The notes: a model not told the origin generated them from the letters alone. Positions 9,499-19,401 are shown, counted from the first letter of the stretch. The stretch: DNA of 64,000 nucleotides from Halotia branconii CENA392 (GCF_029953635.1 NZ_CP124543.1:2645455-2709454), one strand, 5' to 3'. Made by a program: numbers and translations.

Positions 9499-11787
9499 TT
9501 ATCGACTATCTAACTCAGATGGATTAGGATCTTTTTGGGCATTTGGTACAGGAGATTGGCTATTTAGAGGTTGGGGAACAGTATTACAACTATCATCTGA
9601 TTGCAATACAGAGATATTTAAGCGTTTGAGTAAAGATAATTCGACCTGCACTGTTGGCTCTACTTTGCGTGGAGATACGGCAGCTACTAGCTTGTTAACT
9701 GTTACTGGTTGATTTGGCGTACCTGGAGCAAAGCAAAGCTGTAACTGCACCAATGAATTACCAGCAGCATTTGGAAGATTAGGTTTTGTCTCAATCACTT
9801 TCAAAACACTGCCTGAGAGGAAACTTTGTTGATCTAAAGTAATTTGTTGATTAGTTCTAATCAACCATCCGGGAGCAAGGTTATCAAATGATCGCCCTTG
9901 AGGTGAATCGGAGATAGTTGGTTGCAAGGTTGCCACTGGATTAGAAAAAACTTGACCCCTTCCTGATGGCGATCGCAATCGCATTACCAAGTATCCTAGT
10001 GAACCTGCCACTACAACTAATATTAACAACACGATCAAAGTTAACGGCAATTTAGGACTTGCAGCTGTGTTACTTTCGGGAACTACTTTGGCTTTCTGGT
10101 TGGGGTTGCTTGGTAATTTTGTTGCTGCTGTGTCTTGTGATGCAGCATTGGCAGCTGTGATAGCAGAAATATCTGGAATGACTGCTTTTAAGTTTAAATC
10201 TGGTTCAAAGTAGCGCAGTTGATAATTAACTAAGGCAATGGTGACATTATCATGTCCGTTTTTAGTGTTAGCAATTTCTATTAACTTATCAGCAACATTG
10301 ACTACATCATTTTCCCCAAGCAAAATTGGTAAAATTTCTGTTTCCCAGTAATCCTCTACCCGATCAAAATCACTCAGTCCATCGGATGTAAGCAAGAAAA
10401 TAGCATCTTCATCGAGAATAAATCTCTGGGAAGTGGGATGTAGTGAATTACTGGGACTCATTCCTAAAGCTTGGACGAGAGAGCCTGACCCACTTTGTTC
10501 TACAGCCTCCCGATAAATAGCATAGCCCAGCCGGACTTCACGAGAGGCAACATCATCATCAAGAGTAACTTGATAACAACCGTGGCGTGTAATCCAGTAG
10601 GCACGACTATCGCCAACATGGGTAATATACATTTCGCTGCCTATAGGCAAAGCCATCACCAAGGTTGTACCCATGCGTTGACGACCTTGGCGATTTTCGC
10701 TGTCGTTACGTTGGCTAATTTTATCGTTAGCGACTGCTACAGCTTGATCTAAGTCAGCTAACAGCAAGGAGGGTTCTATATGATCATAAGGAACCTTTGT
10801 TAGTTGCTGTACTTGTTGCTGGATTGTCTCAATCGCTAAATTAGAGGCGACATTACCTCCTTCATGTCCGCCAATACCATCGCAGACAATGGCTAAACCT
10901 GTGGCCTGTGGGGGTTTGCTTACAAGTGTGCCACTAGGTGGGTAACAAGCGTCTTCGTTACGTTGGCGACTGGGACCAGTATCAGTTTTGGTGATAATTT
11001 TCAGCTTGGGTGTTTGCGATCGCCCTAATTCTGCTAATCCCTGATCTAAAACCGCAATCAGGACTTCAGGCGAACTAATTTCTCCGTCAATTAGAAAACT
11101 GCTAACTTGGTTGACAAATCCAGCTATAGCTGGTTTAGCCTCAGGCAGTAATTGTTGCCAAAAGTTACCTAAAAAAGTTAAATCTGGTTCTGTTGAAGAA
11201 TCAAAACACAAATGTAGTAAGCGAACCAAAGACCCTTCTACTCGCAACACATGGGGTTCTATTAAGCTAGATGCGACACCTTCACTCACGAAAGGTTGCC
11301 AAAGATGAGCTATCTGCCATAGCCAATTGAGTTGACGCATTGATGAAGCTTCGCGCCAAGCAGTAGTTAACTGACTACATAGGTTTACTTTTGGAACTGC
11401 ATGATCTGCTAACAATGGCGGTTTTTCTAGCAGCAAGATTTCTCTTTGAGAACTACCATCAGTTAGAGGAATTACTCCATATACCTGCGGTACATTTAAG
11501 CGATAAGGAATTAACCTTAAATAAGCTTTGATCTCAGGCAAATTTTCTAGCTCAGGCGCTTGAGGAACTAACCCAGGTTTAGTATCTAAAACAACAGATT
11601 TATTGATGACTAAATAGCGATCGGCTAATATTTCGCCAGGGCTACCCAGACTCAGACCATCTCCAACAGCCCAGAGGTAACGTTTAGGCAGGGGTGTGGA
11701 GCATCGCTGACAAAACTTATGAGTCAGGGGGTTGGTAGCCTGACAAAGTTCATTGGGGCAGTAGAGCGTTGCCGCATCATTTTCCAT
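9499..11787 (-). CDS. PP2C-type protein serine/threonine phosphatase with zinc ribbon and membrane anchor
   Basis: The 762-residue protein starts with a four-cysteine zinc ribbon (C10, C15, C26, C29). About residues 30-260 resemble the inactive kinase-like or regulatory module seen in cyanobacterial relatives. The PP2C domain (about 270-520) retains the metal-site motifs RQRNEDA, DGIGGHEGG, GDSRAYW, TSDGLSD and GHDNVT, so it should be an active Mn/Mg-dependent phosphatase. One membrane helix (about 578-600) is followed by a 160-residue extracytoplasmic tail. It probably reverses Ser/Thr phosphorylation read by the neighbouring FHA proteins. No kinase gene lies in the window. Confidence 0.9.
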   Translation of the reverse strand: MENDAATLYCPNELCQATNPLTHKFCQRCSTPLPKRYLWAVGDGLSLGSPGEILADRYLVINKSVVLDTKPGLVPQAPELENLPEIKAYLRLIPYRLNVPQVYGVIPLTDGSSQREILLLEKPPLLADHAVPKVNLCSQLTTAWREASSMRQLNWLWQIAHLWQPFVSEGVASSLIEPHVLRVEGSLVRLLHLCFDSSTEPDLTFLGNFWQQLLPEAKPAIAGFVNQVSSFLIDGEISSPEVLIAVLDQGLAELGRSQTPKLKIITKTDTGPSRQRNEDACYPPSGTLVSKPPQATGLAIVCDGIGGHEGGNVASNLAIETIQQQVQQLTKVPYDHIEPSLLLADLDQAVAVANDKISQRNDSENRQGRQRMGTTLVMALPIGSEMYITHVGDSRAYWITRHGCYQVTLDDDVASREVRLGYAIYREAVEQSGSGSLVQALGMSPSNSLHPTSQRFILDEDAIFLLTSDGLSDFDRVEDYWETEILPILLGENDVVNVADKLIEIANTKNGHDNVTIALVNYQLRYFEPDLNLKAVIPDISAITAANAASQDTAATKLPSNPNQKAKVVPESNTAASPKLPLTLIVLLILVVVAGSLGYLVMRLRSPSGRGQVFSNPVATLQPTISDSPQGRSFDNLAPGWLIRTNQQITLDQQSFLSGSVLKVIETKPNLPNAAGNSLVQLQLCFAPGTPNQPVTVNKLVAAVSPRKVEPTVQVELSLLKRLNISVLQSDDSCNTVPQPLNSQSPVPNAQKDPNPSELDSR

Positions 11788-12638
11788 AGTGTTCGCAGTG
11801 ATCAGCGATTGGCAATTTCTTCAACAGTGGTGACAGCGGCAATCTAGACCGCTGATGTTTTTGGAACTCGACGCATCTGGTTTGTTTGGGAGCGTGATTT
11901 TAGCTGGTAGACACCAGCAGATGCTAATACTTGACTTATTTACTTATGCAAATAACATACTCCTTAGTCAACCCTACAGCCTCATGATAGCTTCTCTAGC
12001 TCTGTGACTCTCCATCATCAACCACTAACTCTAACCCTGTCACCAAAGCATAACCCAGGTGCTTCTATAACTGTTTGTTTTTAATAAATTAGCTCACCAC
12101 CAAGAGCCAGATTATGCCAATATTTCTTTAGTTTATTATTTATCCAGCATTAATTAAATTTGATTAAGAATTAAGAACGCTGAGGGGTCAGTCAATCTAG
12201 ATTTTACATTATGTTAAATCCGGGGCATCAATTGCTGATTTGATTCAGTATTTGCTATGTTGACAAATGGAAAATTTTTTCACTTCATGATGCTGTCCTT
12301 AAAATAAACAAAAGCCACATAATTTGTCTCTAAGATTATAAGTATACTCACTGTTTAAATCATAAAAATACGTATCATTTTTTCTAATTGCAGTAAGTAT
12401 TTATTTAAAATAATTGAAGTTTTTCAAGCCAAAAAAGTATTTATTAGGCGAATACATATCCCATATTCTATTCTGGCTAACTTTGTAATGAAAGCTTGAT
12501 AGTGAGAGACTATAGCCATATTGAAGAACTACTTTAAGGGTTAAAACTGCTTACTAGGAAATCAACAAAATTCTTGTGGTAAACCATTAAAAAGTTAGGA
12601 GTGATAAAACTATCACCCCTAACTTGTCAGTTTTAAAT
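11788..12638. other. Gene-free spacer
   Basis: About 850 bases between the phosphatase start and the ndhM stop. No frame with coding character, repeat or strong hairpin was found. Confidence 0.5.
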
Positions 12639-12998
12639 CTACTTATTCTCGTCAACTGCAACTTGGGGAAGTCCCATGCTGTAGTTGGTGACACGAGCAG
12701 ATAGATTGTAGCTGATTTCGCCTTTTTGTAGGAGCGATCGCAAATAATGCTCCAAGTCTGACCCAACGCGGCGTAAGTTATAGTCTGTTAGGTCTTCGCC
12801 ACTAGATGCTTCTACCAATTCATCAAACTTGTGATAAATCTTTTGTAGGGCATCTTCATTCCAGTTGAATTCGTTGTCTGGGTCAACATCCAACGTTAAG
12901 ACCTGATTACTAGGAATCAATTCGCCATCCCGGTCAATTTCTGCCGCAAAAATGCGAATGTGCCGGGTTGTGGACTTGAGCAGCATTGGGTTGTCCAT
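12639..12998 (-). CDS. ndhM: NAD(P)H-quinone oxidoreductase subunit M
   Basis: The 119-residue sequence has the hallmark NdhM segments MLLKSTTRHIRIFAAEI, LDVDPDNEFNWNEDALQ, DYNLRRVGSDLEHYLRSLL and KGEISYNLSARVTNYS. NdhM is a peripheral subunit, specific to cyanobacteria and plastids, of the thylakoid photosynthetic complex I, which accepts electrons from ferredoxin for cyclic electron flow, respiration and CO2 uptake. Length matches the family. The start MDNPMLLK (ATG at 12998) is used; a second ATG four codons in is possible. It is a stand-alone gene here. Confidence 0.96.
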   Translation of the reverse strand: MDNPMLLKSTTRHIRIFAAEIDRDGELIPSNQVLTLDVDPDNEFNWNEDALQKIYHKFDELVEASSGEDLTDYNLRRVGSDLEHYLRSLLQKGEISYNLSARVTNYSMGLPQVAVDENK

Positions 12999-13820
12999 AG
13001 AAAGGTGTAAGGTTCGAGTTGATTACACTGAAATCATTGTAAACGCTATGCCTGGGCTTAAATGCTCTCTATATCTTATGGTTTGATTACAACTTAATTA
13101 TGTAAAGAGTTACAGCCGTAGCTTTTTGGCATAACAATGATGGGGTAAATTATTACCATTTTTGGAATAATCACAAATTTCCGATAATGGTCAAATTATT
13201 TTGCTCTAGCAGAACTTATCCAGTTTTTTATAGTCCTCAAGCCTAAAAGGCGCTAGAGTAAGATATTCTGCCGGAAGATGTTGACTTCAGGTGGATATTG
13301 TCCTGAAAAAGCAAAATTTTACTTTTGATAATTTTGTTTATCAAAATATCCTGAATTTTATGATGAAAAAAACGTACATCCAGTAATTTTACGTAATTAT
13401 GTTACAGCTACCTCTGGCTTTAATAAAATCGAAAAACAACAGAGTTTTTACTTACGTGTAAACACCAAAATTTCAGTAAAATCTCAAACTATTCTTGACT
13501 TGAAGATAAAGTTGATGTAAAAAGCTTTAAAAAGCAGCAACAAGTTCTTACAGAAACTTTATTGTATGGAATCTTAAAAACTGAATAATAGTTATGGCTT
13601 GCCTAAACCATATCGGGTAGTGGAAGATTGCGATTTAGATGGTGTAGAGTCTAGCTAGAAAAAGTCACAGGAGAATGAAATGCAATACCAACTCTATGGA
13701 TTGAAGAAAGATTCTTAACTTCAAGACGTGGATTCAAAAAAAATATAAATAATTTTGAATTTTGTTGAGGATATAATTTCCTCACTCCATGACCACTAAA
13801 CCACAGGAATCCTCAAGACT
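12999..13820. other. Gene-free spacer between divergent genes
   Basis: About 820 AT-rich bases separating ndhM and the small gene at 13821. Promoters for both must lie here. No short ORF or repeat could be supported. Confidence 0.5.
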
Positions 13821-14102
13821 ATGAACTCGAAAGCATTACCACGCCAAATAAATAATATCGAAGTAGGTGTTTATGAGTGCGAAATACATCTCAAATTTCG
13901 GTTGATTGAAGAAAAAAGCTTATTGGGCGATCGCGAGCAACTCTTGCAAGTGCTATTAGACGCTTTAACTGAAGGGTCTGATGACTTTTTAGAGACGCTG
14001 CAAGCCTCTGTCAAAGCTCAAGAAGTCTCTGAGTTTAAAGCTTCACCCCAAATGCGTCGCCAAATGATGCGTTTACGCAATGCTATTGATAACAGCCAAT
14101 AG
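13821..14102 (+). CDS. Small conserved cyanobacterial protein, possibly a heterocyst-differentiation regulator family
   Basis: The 93-residue soluble protein reads MNSKALPRQINNIEVGVYE, then EIHLKFRLIEEKSLL and two helices ending in MRRQMMRLRNA. From memory it resembles a short Nostocales family annotated as a heterocyst differentiation regulator, but I cannot verify this and give no symbol. A HIP1 octamer lies within codons 37-39. No signal peptide or membrane segment is present. The long upstream spacer allows complex regulation. The coding call is supported by the clean frame and protein-like composition. Confidence 0.75.
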   Translation: MNSKALPRQINNIEVGVYECEIHLKFRLIEEKSLLGDREQLLQVLLDALTEGSDDFLETLQASVKAQEVSEFKASPQMRRQMMRLRNAIDNSQ

Positions 14103-14184
14103 TTGCTGACAATTTAATTTGAACTGTGAGTTTTTTCATTTATGGCGTTCCTTGGTTGTATACAATACACTCCAGTAAGGAAAA

Positions 14185-14213
14185 GGGGTTAGGAACTAGG
14201 GGCTAGGGGCTAG
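14185..14213. repeat. Degenerate heptanucleotide repeat (AGGGGCT type)
   Basis: Four tandem units close to AGGGGCT follow the gene at 13821. The same family occurs at 49018-49041, 60061-60096 and, on the other strand, 50573-50609, each just outside a stop codon. Such short tandemly repeated repetitive sequences are typical of filamentous cyanobacteria. Confidence 0.8.
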
Positions 14214-14582
14214 AGTGGTGTATTTTATCCATAAGAAAACCGCTATAGCTCATTTGTTCTAACCGTAGGTTTGGCTGGATATCTAACTTTGAGGCTACAA
14301 GCTGTTCGGTTACACTGTTCTTTTAGAAGCCGCAGAAAGCATCTACAAGGGATATTAGCCCTTAAATACAAAGGGCATCCTTGGGTGCGTATTAATTTAA
14401 GTATGACCTTGCTTTCAGAGTAGGTTATGGTCTTTAAAGATTAATCTTTAAGTGCAATTGTCTAACCAGGGTTTTACTTCGATTGGGATAATTATTAGCT
14501 GCGAGTGTAGCAAAAAAATAACTTTACTAGGTATAAGAAAATTTAGGAAAACTAAAAGCTTTTTTCCACTTCCTACTCCTAT

Positions 14583-14909
14583 AGGACTTACGCAATCATT
14601 CTCTGAAACCTTTTTAACTACCCTTCTCCTTACGGAGACGCTAGGCGTAGCTTGCTTCACCGTAGGGGTACGGGAAGCCACTTCGTGTCTATGTGTCCTT
14701 ATGTCTTGAAAAGTTTGTTACAAAGGGAAATCAACGCCACTTGCTACCCTTCGGGTTCCGCTTTAGCGTTACAAGTCGGTGGCACTTCCTACAAGTCGGG
14801 AAACCGCAAGGACGGAGTGCCTTGGGAACCCGTCCAACGCAGTAGCTCCTCCTGACAACTTTTCGCTATGTCTTTGTAGTTAGTTTTTAGATAATTTTGC
14901 GTAAGTCCT
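14583..14909. mobile_element. MITE-like element, family 1 (copy 1, long form)
   Basis: Terminal inverted repeats AGGACTTACGCAA and TTGCGTAAGTCCT bound 327 bases. The ends are the same as those of the short copies at 27449-27576 and 34140-34265, but the interior differs and is packed with other palindromic repeats (for example CTCCTTACGGAGACGCTAGG near 14629). Reading frames crossing it are not protein-like. No clear target duplication is seen for this copy. Confidence 0.7.
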
Positions 14910-15055
14910 GCCTGTGTATGAGTGAGTATTTATAGTGATTTTGTAAGTATGGAATATATAGCAGGAGGCAGAAGGTAAAACTACTGCCATCAAGAGCATT
15001 CATACTTTTAAAATGTCCTAACCTATGTGGCTACGGCTATACTACTTTAGTCCCA

Positions 15056-15751
15056 CTATTTAGCAAGACCGTGTTCTAAAGCAAAACGAACTAACTCGGT
15101 ACGGCTATTTGTGCCGGTTTTACTAAATAAACGACTAACGTATTTTTCTACATTACGAACGCTGGTTTCCAAACGACGAGCAATTTCTTTATTCATCAAC
15201 CCTTCAGCAACTAAGTTTAAAACGCTTTGTTCTCTAGGAGTCAAGTCAATTTTGAAAGGAGTTGGAGATTGAGCGATCGCACTTCTTTGGGTTAATAAAG
15301 TTTTAATTTGGGCAATTTGATTAGCTAGTTCCGCAATATCAAGAGTTTCGCCTTCTTCACCCGTAGCTTGAGGCTTGGCTGTGCGGCGAGTTAGTAAATT
15401 TTCTACTATTGCTACTAACTCATCTGGATCGAAGGGTTTGGGTAGATAAGCATCAACACCAGCCTGATAACCTTGGATGCGATCGCCTGTCATGCCTTTA
15501 GCTGTTAAAAACACTACTGGAAGTGATTGGAAACGAGGATCTTCTCGTAGTTGCTTCAGGAACTGATAGCCATCTACCTGAGGCATCATAATATCAGAAA
15601 TCACTAAGTCGGGTGTATTTTGCTGCATCAAATCCCAACCTTCACGGGCGTTACTGGCAACTTGAACGCTGAAACCGCTTTCTTGTAAATAATCTTTCAC
15701 GGCTTCCCGCAATCCTGGTTCATCATCTACCAGTAACAATTGTGCTGACAT
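15056..15751 (-). CDS. Two-component response regulator, REC plus LuxR-type HTH
   Basis: A receiver domain (residues 1-120; DD at 9-10, phospho-acceptor D53 in VISDIMMP, Thr83, and Lys105 in LPKPF) is joined by a linker of about 45 residues to a LuxR/NarL-type helix-turn-helix (about 168-228: LTPREQSVLNLVAEGLMNKE, then SVRNVEKYVSRLF). It should be a DNA-binding response regulator controlled by phosphorylation. The overall form resembles plastid Ycf29-type regulators, but I do not assign a symbol. No kinase is adjacent. It starts at an ATG (15751) and stops right after a spacer with repeats. Confidence 0.9.
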   Translation of the reverse strand: MSAQLLLVDDEPGLREAVKDYLQESGFSVQVASNAREGWDLMQQNTPDLVISDIMMPQVDGYQFLKQLREDPRFQSLPVVFLTAKGMTGDRIQGYQAGVDAYLPKPFDPDELVAIVENLLTRRTAKPQATGEEGETLDIAELANQIAQIKTLLTQRSAIAQSPTPFKIDLTPREQSVLNLVAEGLMNKEIARRLETSVRNVEKYVSRLFSKTGTNSRTELVRFALEHGLAK

Positions 15752-15804
15752 TGAAAGTTTCCTTGAGTTTACCTTTTTCCAATTTAGCGAAAGTTGACCA
15801 AATA

Positions 15805-15825
15805 ATTACGAATTACGAATTACGA
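15805..15825. repeat. Tandem heptamer ATTACGA, three copies
   Basis: Three exact ATTACGA units followed by a degenerate fourth lie in the 3' spacer of the glycosyltransferase gene and upstream of the response regulator. Single or double copies of the same word occur near 45020 and 45180. Confidence 0.85.
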
Positions 15826-15872
15826 ATTAGTAATTATTTCGTGTTATGGCTTCCACTAAATTTTTAATATTG

Positions 15873-16841
15873 TTATAGCCACTCAATCATCTTGGCATTT
15901 TCTGGTAGTTTAGCCTCTTGTTGCCCAGAATAACGCGCTCTGGCAGTAAACAGCCCAATAGGAGTATTTAAGATGTCTACAAGGGTGGCTTTACCTGCGA
16001 TCGCCTTCACGCTATCTTTAGGTACTTCCTTCAATAACCAACGTCCCAAGCGATAGCCGCATTCCTTTAGGGTAATTTCTCGCATCAATTTTACGCCGTG
16101 CAACTCGTGTAAATAGCGATTTGAGCGTCCATAACGCTGCCATTGACTTTTTAGCTCTTTGAATGTGGTACGGTGACGGTGCTGTACGATCGCTTCTGGA
16201 GAAAATTCCCAACGCCCAACATTTTCTTGTAAAATCCGCCAACAGATATCTGCATCGCCGCCAGTGGTGAGATAGGGACGAAATAAACCCACTTTTTCTA
16301 AAGCAATGCGTCGAATGGCTAAATTAGCAGTTTGGCCATAGGGACAAAAGGAATGGCCAAGAGTGTGCTTTTGTGATAAAGTTTCTTGGCTATTGGCGTG
16401 TTGTTCTAAAAGAGTGTTACCCGGTAAGGCGACAATTTCACCTACAACAATAACCACATCTGGCTTGACAAAAGGCTGAATTAATGATTTCAACCATTGT
16501 GATTGCGGACGGCAATCGGCATCGGTAAAAGCAATAATTTCGCCAATAGCAGCGCGAATACCAGTATTACGAGCAGCATAAGAGCTTTGAATTTGGTTTT
16601 CGCTGAAAGAGCGAATTGTAATTGAGCTATTTTCGGCAGATATTTTCAGGTAGTTAAGAGTGCGATCGCTACTATTATTGTCTACAAGTAAGTACTCTAC
16701 CCGGTCTTTGGGGTAAGTTTGAGACAAAAAACAATTAATTAACTCTGGTAAATCTGTTTCACCATTATAAATAGGAACAACCACCGAAACCATTGGCAAG
16801 AAGCTGTTGGCGGTGGTTGTATCGACTAGCTGATGACTCAT
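15873..16841 (-). CDS. Family 2 glycosyltransferase
   Basis: The 322-residue protein has the GT-A fold signatures of family 2: VSVVVPIYNG near residue 20, LLVDNNSSDRT near 50, AARNTGIRAAIGEI then FTDADCRP (the DxD-like metal motif) near 105, and a GGDADICWRI acceptor-side motif near 192. No membrane helices are evident apart from weak hydrophobic segments. It should transfer a sugar from a nucleotide-sugar donor in polysaccharide or glycolipid synthesis; the substrate cannot be told. It lies on the same strand as the carboxyl-terminal protease gene upstream and the response regulator downstream, with spacers too long to claim an operon. Confidence 0.88.
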   Translation of the reverse strand: MSHQLVDTTTANSFLPMVSVVVPIYNGETDLPELINCFLSQTYPKDRVEYLLVDNNSSDRTLNYLKISAENSSITIRSFSENQIQSSYAARNTGIRAAIGEIIAFTDADCRPQSQWLKSLIQPFVKPDVVIVVGEIVALPGNTLLEQHANSQETLSQKHTLGHSFCPYGQTANLAIRRIALEKVGLFRPYLTTGGDADICWRILQENVGRWEFSPEAIVQHRHRTTFKELKSQWQRYGRSNRYLHELHGVKLMREITLKECGYRLGRWLLKEVPKDSVKAIAGKATLVDILNTPIGLFTARARYSGQQEAKLPENAKMIEWL

Positions 16842-16969
16842 AGAAGTATGCAGGATGAAGTGTGCAGGATGAAGGATAAAATTTTATCCTTACCCTACGG
16901 AAAGCTACATTTTGCAGCATCTACATCTTTTATACTTGTTTAAATCTAGATTTGGGAATGCTGATATAG

Positions 16970-18307
16970 TTAAAATTTCAAGTCGTTGGCGCGAGCGCTC
17001 ATGGGTTGAGTGGGTAGTATGATTGGAGACTGGGCAAAGTTATTACCAGATAAAACTGCGATCGCGCGGGCATATTGCGGATCATTTTTAGTACCAAGTA
17101 AACTTGGGTTGGTCGCCAATTGACGCTCTTGGGCTTCTGTCAAATCTAGTTTGATATCTGGGGTAATTCCTTTATGGTTAATATCTGTTCCCTTGGGAGT
17201 ATAGTAATGGGCAATGGTGACAGCCAAACCAGAACCATCTGACAGTTCGTGAACTGACTGTACTAATGCTTTGCCAAAGGTTTGACCACCAATGACTACA
17301 GCCCGCTTATTATCCTTGAGAGCCCCTGTCAAAATCTCACTAGCACTTGCTGAATTACCATCAACCAATACCGCTAAGGGAAGTTTTGTCAAGGCAGTGC
17401 GATTGGCTTTACTATCCTCAGTGCCTCCTCGACGGTCAACTGTGCGGACAATTCCGCCATCGTCGATCCACATCCGGGCAATTTCAATGCTGGACTGCAA
17501 TAAACCGCCAGGATTACCGCGTAAATCTAACACAAAAGCATCGACTCTTCTGCCGTTTAAATCGCGGATGGCTCGGCGCATTTGATCGGAAGCATGGGCA
17601 CTAAACTCGCGCAAACGAATATAACCAACCCGTCGATTTCCTTCTTGCTTAAGGTTATAACTGACTGTTGGTATTTCAATTGTTGCCCGTGTCAGCTTCA
17701 CATTAAAAGCATTCTGTCCCATGCGTCCTAGACGTAATGTAATGGGAGTACCTGCTTTACCACGAATTAGCTTGGAGGCATCATCCACTTTCATATTAAG
17801 AGTGGATTTACCATCAATTGCTAAAATTTCATCACCTGCTTTGACTCCACCTTTGAGCGCTGGGGAGTTTTCTATAGGTTCTACGACAGTCAGCCGCTTG
17901 GTTTTTTCGTTTACTTCCATGCGGATGCCAATCCCAGAGACTTCCCCAGATGTTTGGTTGGTTAAGGCTTCATACTGTTTGGGATCCATAAACCGTGTGT
18001 AAGGATCACCCAATTTTTGTAAAGCTTCGCGAATGGCTACATAAGCTTCTTCATTAGAAGAATAGTTCTTGCTTAATAAGCTTTGCCTAGTTGCTTGCCA
18101 ATCTTGTTGATTAAAACTGCCATCAACATATTCACGATTTACCACTTGCCATACTTGGTCAACTAGGGTTTTGGGGCTATCTTGTAGGGCAGCCCGGACG
18201 CTGCGAGTCCAAGCAGAGCCAAATACAGACATGGTGGCGGTCGTGGCGATCGCTCCACCAATCAAGGCTACTTGGAGAGGCGAGTAACGTTTCGCAGATT
18301 GGTTCAT
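16970..18307 (-). CDS. Carboxyl-terminal processing protease (CtpA/CtpB family, S41)
   Basis: The 445-residue protein starting MNQSAKRYS has an N-terminal membrane anchor or signal (about residues 11-30), a PDZ domain (about 120-205; GIGIRMEV, PALKGGVKAGDEI) and an S41 protease core. The Ser/Lys dyad is visible as S321 in SASASEIL and K346 in TFGKALVQ, 25 residues apart as in the D1-processing protease. It should act on the periplasmic or lumenal side, trimming protein C-termini. Reading could extend upstream to 18349, but the ATG at 18307 gives a normal signal region. Cyanobacteria have several Ctp paralogues, and I cannot say which this is. Confidence 0.9.
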   Translation of the reverse strand: MNQSAKRYSPLQVALIGGAIATTATMSVFGSAWTRSVRAALQDSPKTLVDQVWQVVNREYVDGSFNQQDWQATRQSLLSKNYSSNEEAYVAIREALQKLGDPYTRFMDPKQYEALTNQTSGEVSGIGIRMEVNEKTKRLTVVEPIENSPALKGGVKAGDEILAIDGKSTLNMKVDDASKLIRGKAGTPITLRLGRMGQNAFNVKLTRATIEIPTVSYNLKQEGNRRVGYIRLREFSAHASDQMRRAIRDLNGRRVDAFVLDLRGNPGGLLQSSIEIARMWIDDGGIVRTVDRRGGTEDSKANRTALTKLPLAVLVDGNSASASEILTGALKDNKRAVVIGGQTFGKALVQSVHELSDGSGLAVTIAHYYTPKGTDINHKGITPDIKLDLTEAQERQLATNPSLLGTKNDPQYARAIAVLSGNNFAQSPIILPTQPMSARANDLKF

Positions 18308-18525
18308 GTATATCAGTTGGATTAAATTGTATTGTTGACAGTCTAGCAATCAGGCTTTTGAGAAATTTTTAAGTTTTTATACTCAAATTTCAACTATGCT
18401 ATATTCATCACTTTCCCCTTAGAATTATCCTTAAAATTTTGCAGGATTTTATGAGAAATAATTACCACACTTGCCGGATTTTTGGCAGTCTAATACGACA
18501 CTATTAACTTACTGTGACGATAATA

Positions 18526-18545
18526 TGACACTTTTGCCAGTGTCA
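18526..18545. promoter_or_regulatory. Inverted repeat TGACACT-N6-AGTGTCA between divergent genes
   Basis: Perfect 7-base arms separated by six bases lie in the divergent spacer between the protease gene (start 18307) and the ydcF-like gene (start 18642). A further GACACT half-site is at about 18498. It could be an operator or a small hairpin; the regulator is unknown. Confidence 0.45.
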
Positions 18546-18641
18546 TCTTTACACCCTATATTATTTTTATAAGATAGCATTTTGCCGACTTAATAGCAGG
18601 TCTTTTTGTCATGATTTAACCAAGCTTTGATTACCAATGTC

Positions 18642-19340
18642 ATGAGACATAAATTTACTAAAACTTCATCGATTTTTGGGTATAGGAAATTCCGTAAAAC
18701 GTGGCAATTGTTACAAAAATTAGCTTTTGGTTTATGTCTAATCTTTGTCATTTGGATGATTTGCATCACTATAACCCTAGTTTTCGCTTCTTCCAAGCCA
18801 GTAGATGGATTTTTTGTATTAGGTGGTAGTATTCGCCGAGAGATCTACGTTGCTCACAAACTAACACAATATCCGCAGACCCCAACTTTAATTTCTCATG
18901 GCTCCCCAGACCCTTGTATATGGATGATTTTTCAGCGAGAAGCGGCAAAGTTACAAAATGTTTGGTTAGAAAATTGTGCAAGTTCTACTTTTGAAAATTT
19001 TTATTATGGTATTCCAATTCTGCGACGTTGGGGAGTGCATAAAGTCACGTTGATTACTTCACCAAGTCATTTACCCAGAGCTAAATGGATGGCACAAATT
19101 CTATTGGGCGCTCATGGCATTTGGGTGGAGACAGACATTGTTGAGGAGTTTGGTATTCCTGGAAATCGTGAGTCTCGGCTGAAAACTGGACTCGATTTAA
19201 CGCGCAGTTTTTTTTGGGCAATTTTGAGTCAAATAATTCAACCGCAATGCTCACAGGTGACTAAATTGGCTGATGTAGATATACAAGCTTGGCAAAGTCG
19301 AGGTTTTAAATGTGAACACCAAGGGAACGTGGAAAGATAA
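18642..19340 (+). CDS. YdcF family (DUF218) membrane-anchored protein
   Basis: The 232-residue protein has one N-terminal membrane helix (about residues 24-46) and a DUF218 domain: VDGFFVLGGSIRRE, TLISHGSPD, ENCASSTFENFYYGIPIL and LITSPSHLPRAKWM. YdcF/SanA-like proteins bind nucleotides or act at the cell envelope, but their reaction is not defined. A TTG at 18627 could add five residues; the ATG at 18642 is preferred. It is divergent from the carboxyl-terminal protease gene, with a palindrome between them. Confidence 0.85.
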   Translation: MRHKFTKTSSIFGYRKFRKTWQLLQKLAFGLCLIFVIWMICITITLVFASSKPVDGFFVLGGSIRREIYVAHKLTQYPQTPTLISHGSPDPCIWMIFQREAAKLQNVWLENCASSTFENFYYGIPILRRWGVHKVTLITSPSHLPRAKWMAQILLGAHGIWVETDIVEEFGIPGNRESRLKTGLDLTRSFFWAILSQIIQPQCSQVTKLADVDIQAWQSRGFKCEHQGNVER

Positions 19341-19377
19341 GTCTGGAAATACTTACAGGTAAACCATCGCAGCAATA

Positions 19378-19401
19378 GAGGCGCTTAGCGCGTAGCGTCT
19401 C
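19378..19401. repeat. Small imperfect palindrome (GAGGCGCTTAGCG / CGTAGCGTCTC)
   Basis: A GC-rich imperfect palindrome 38 bases after the ydcF-like stop. The words GCGTAGCGTCTC belong to the same style of cyanobacterial palindromic repeat found inside the element at 14583-14909. Confidence 0.5.

Noticed and set aside
14448..14855. Short overlapping frames on both strands
   Set aside because: They run through the interior of the MITE-like element and nearby repeats, with no ribosome binding site or protein-like composition.
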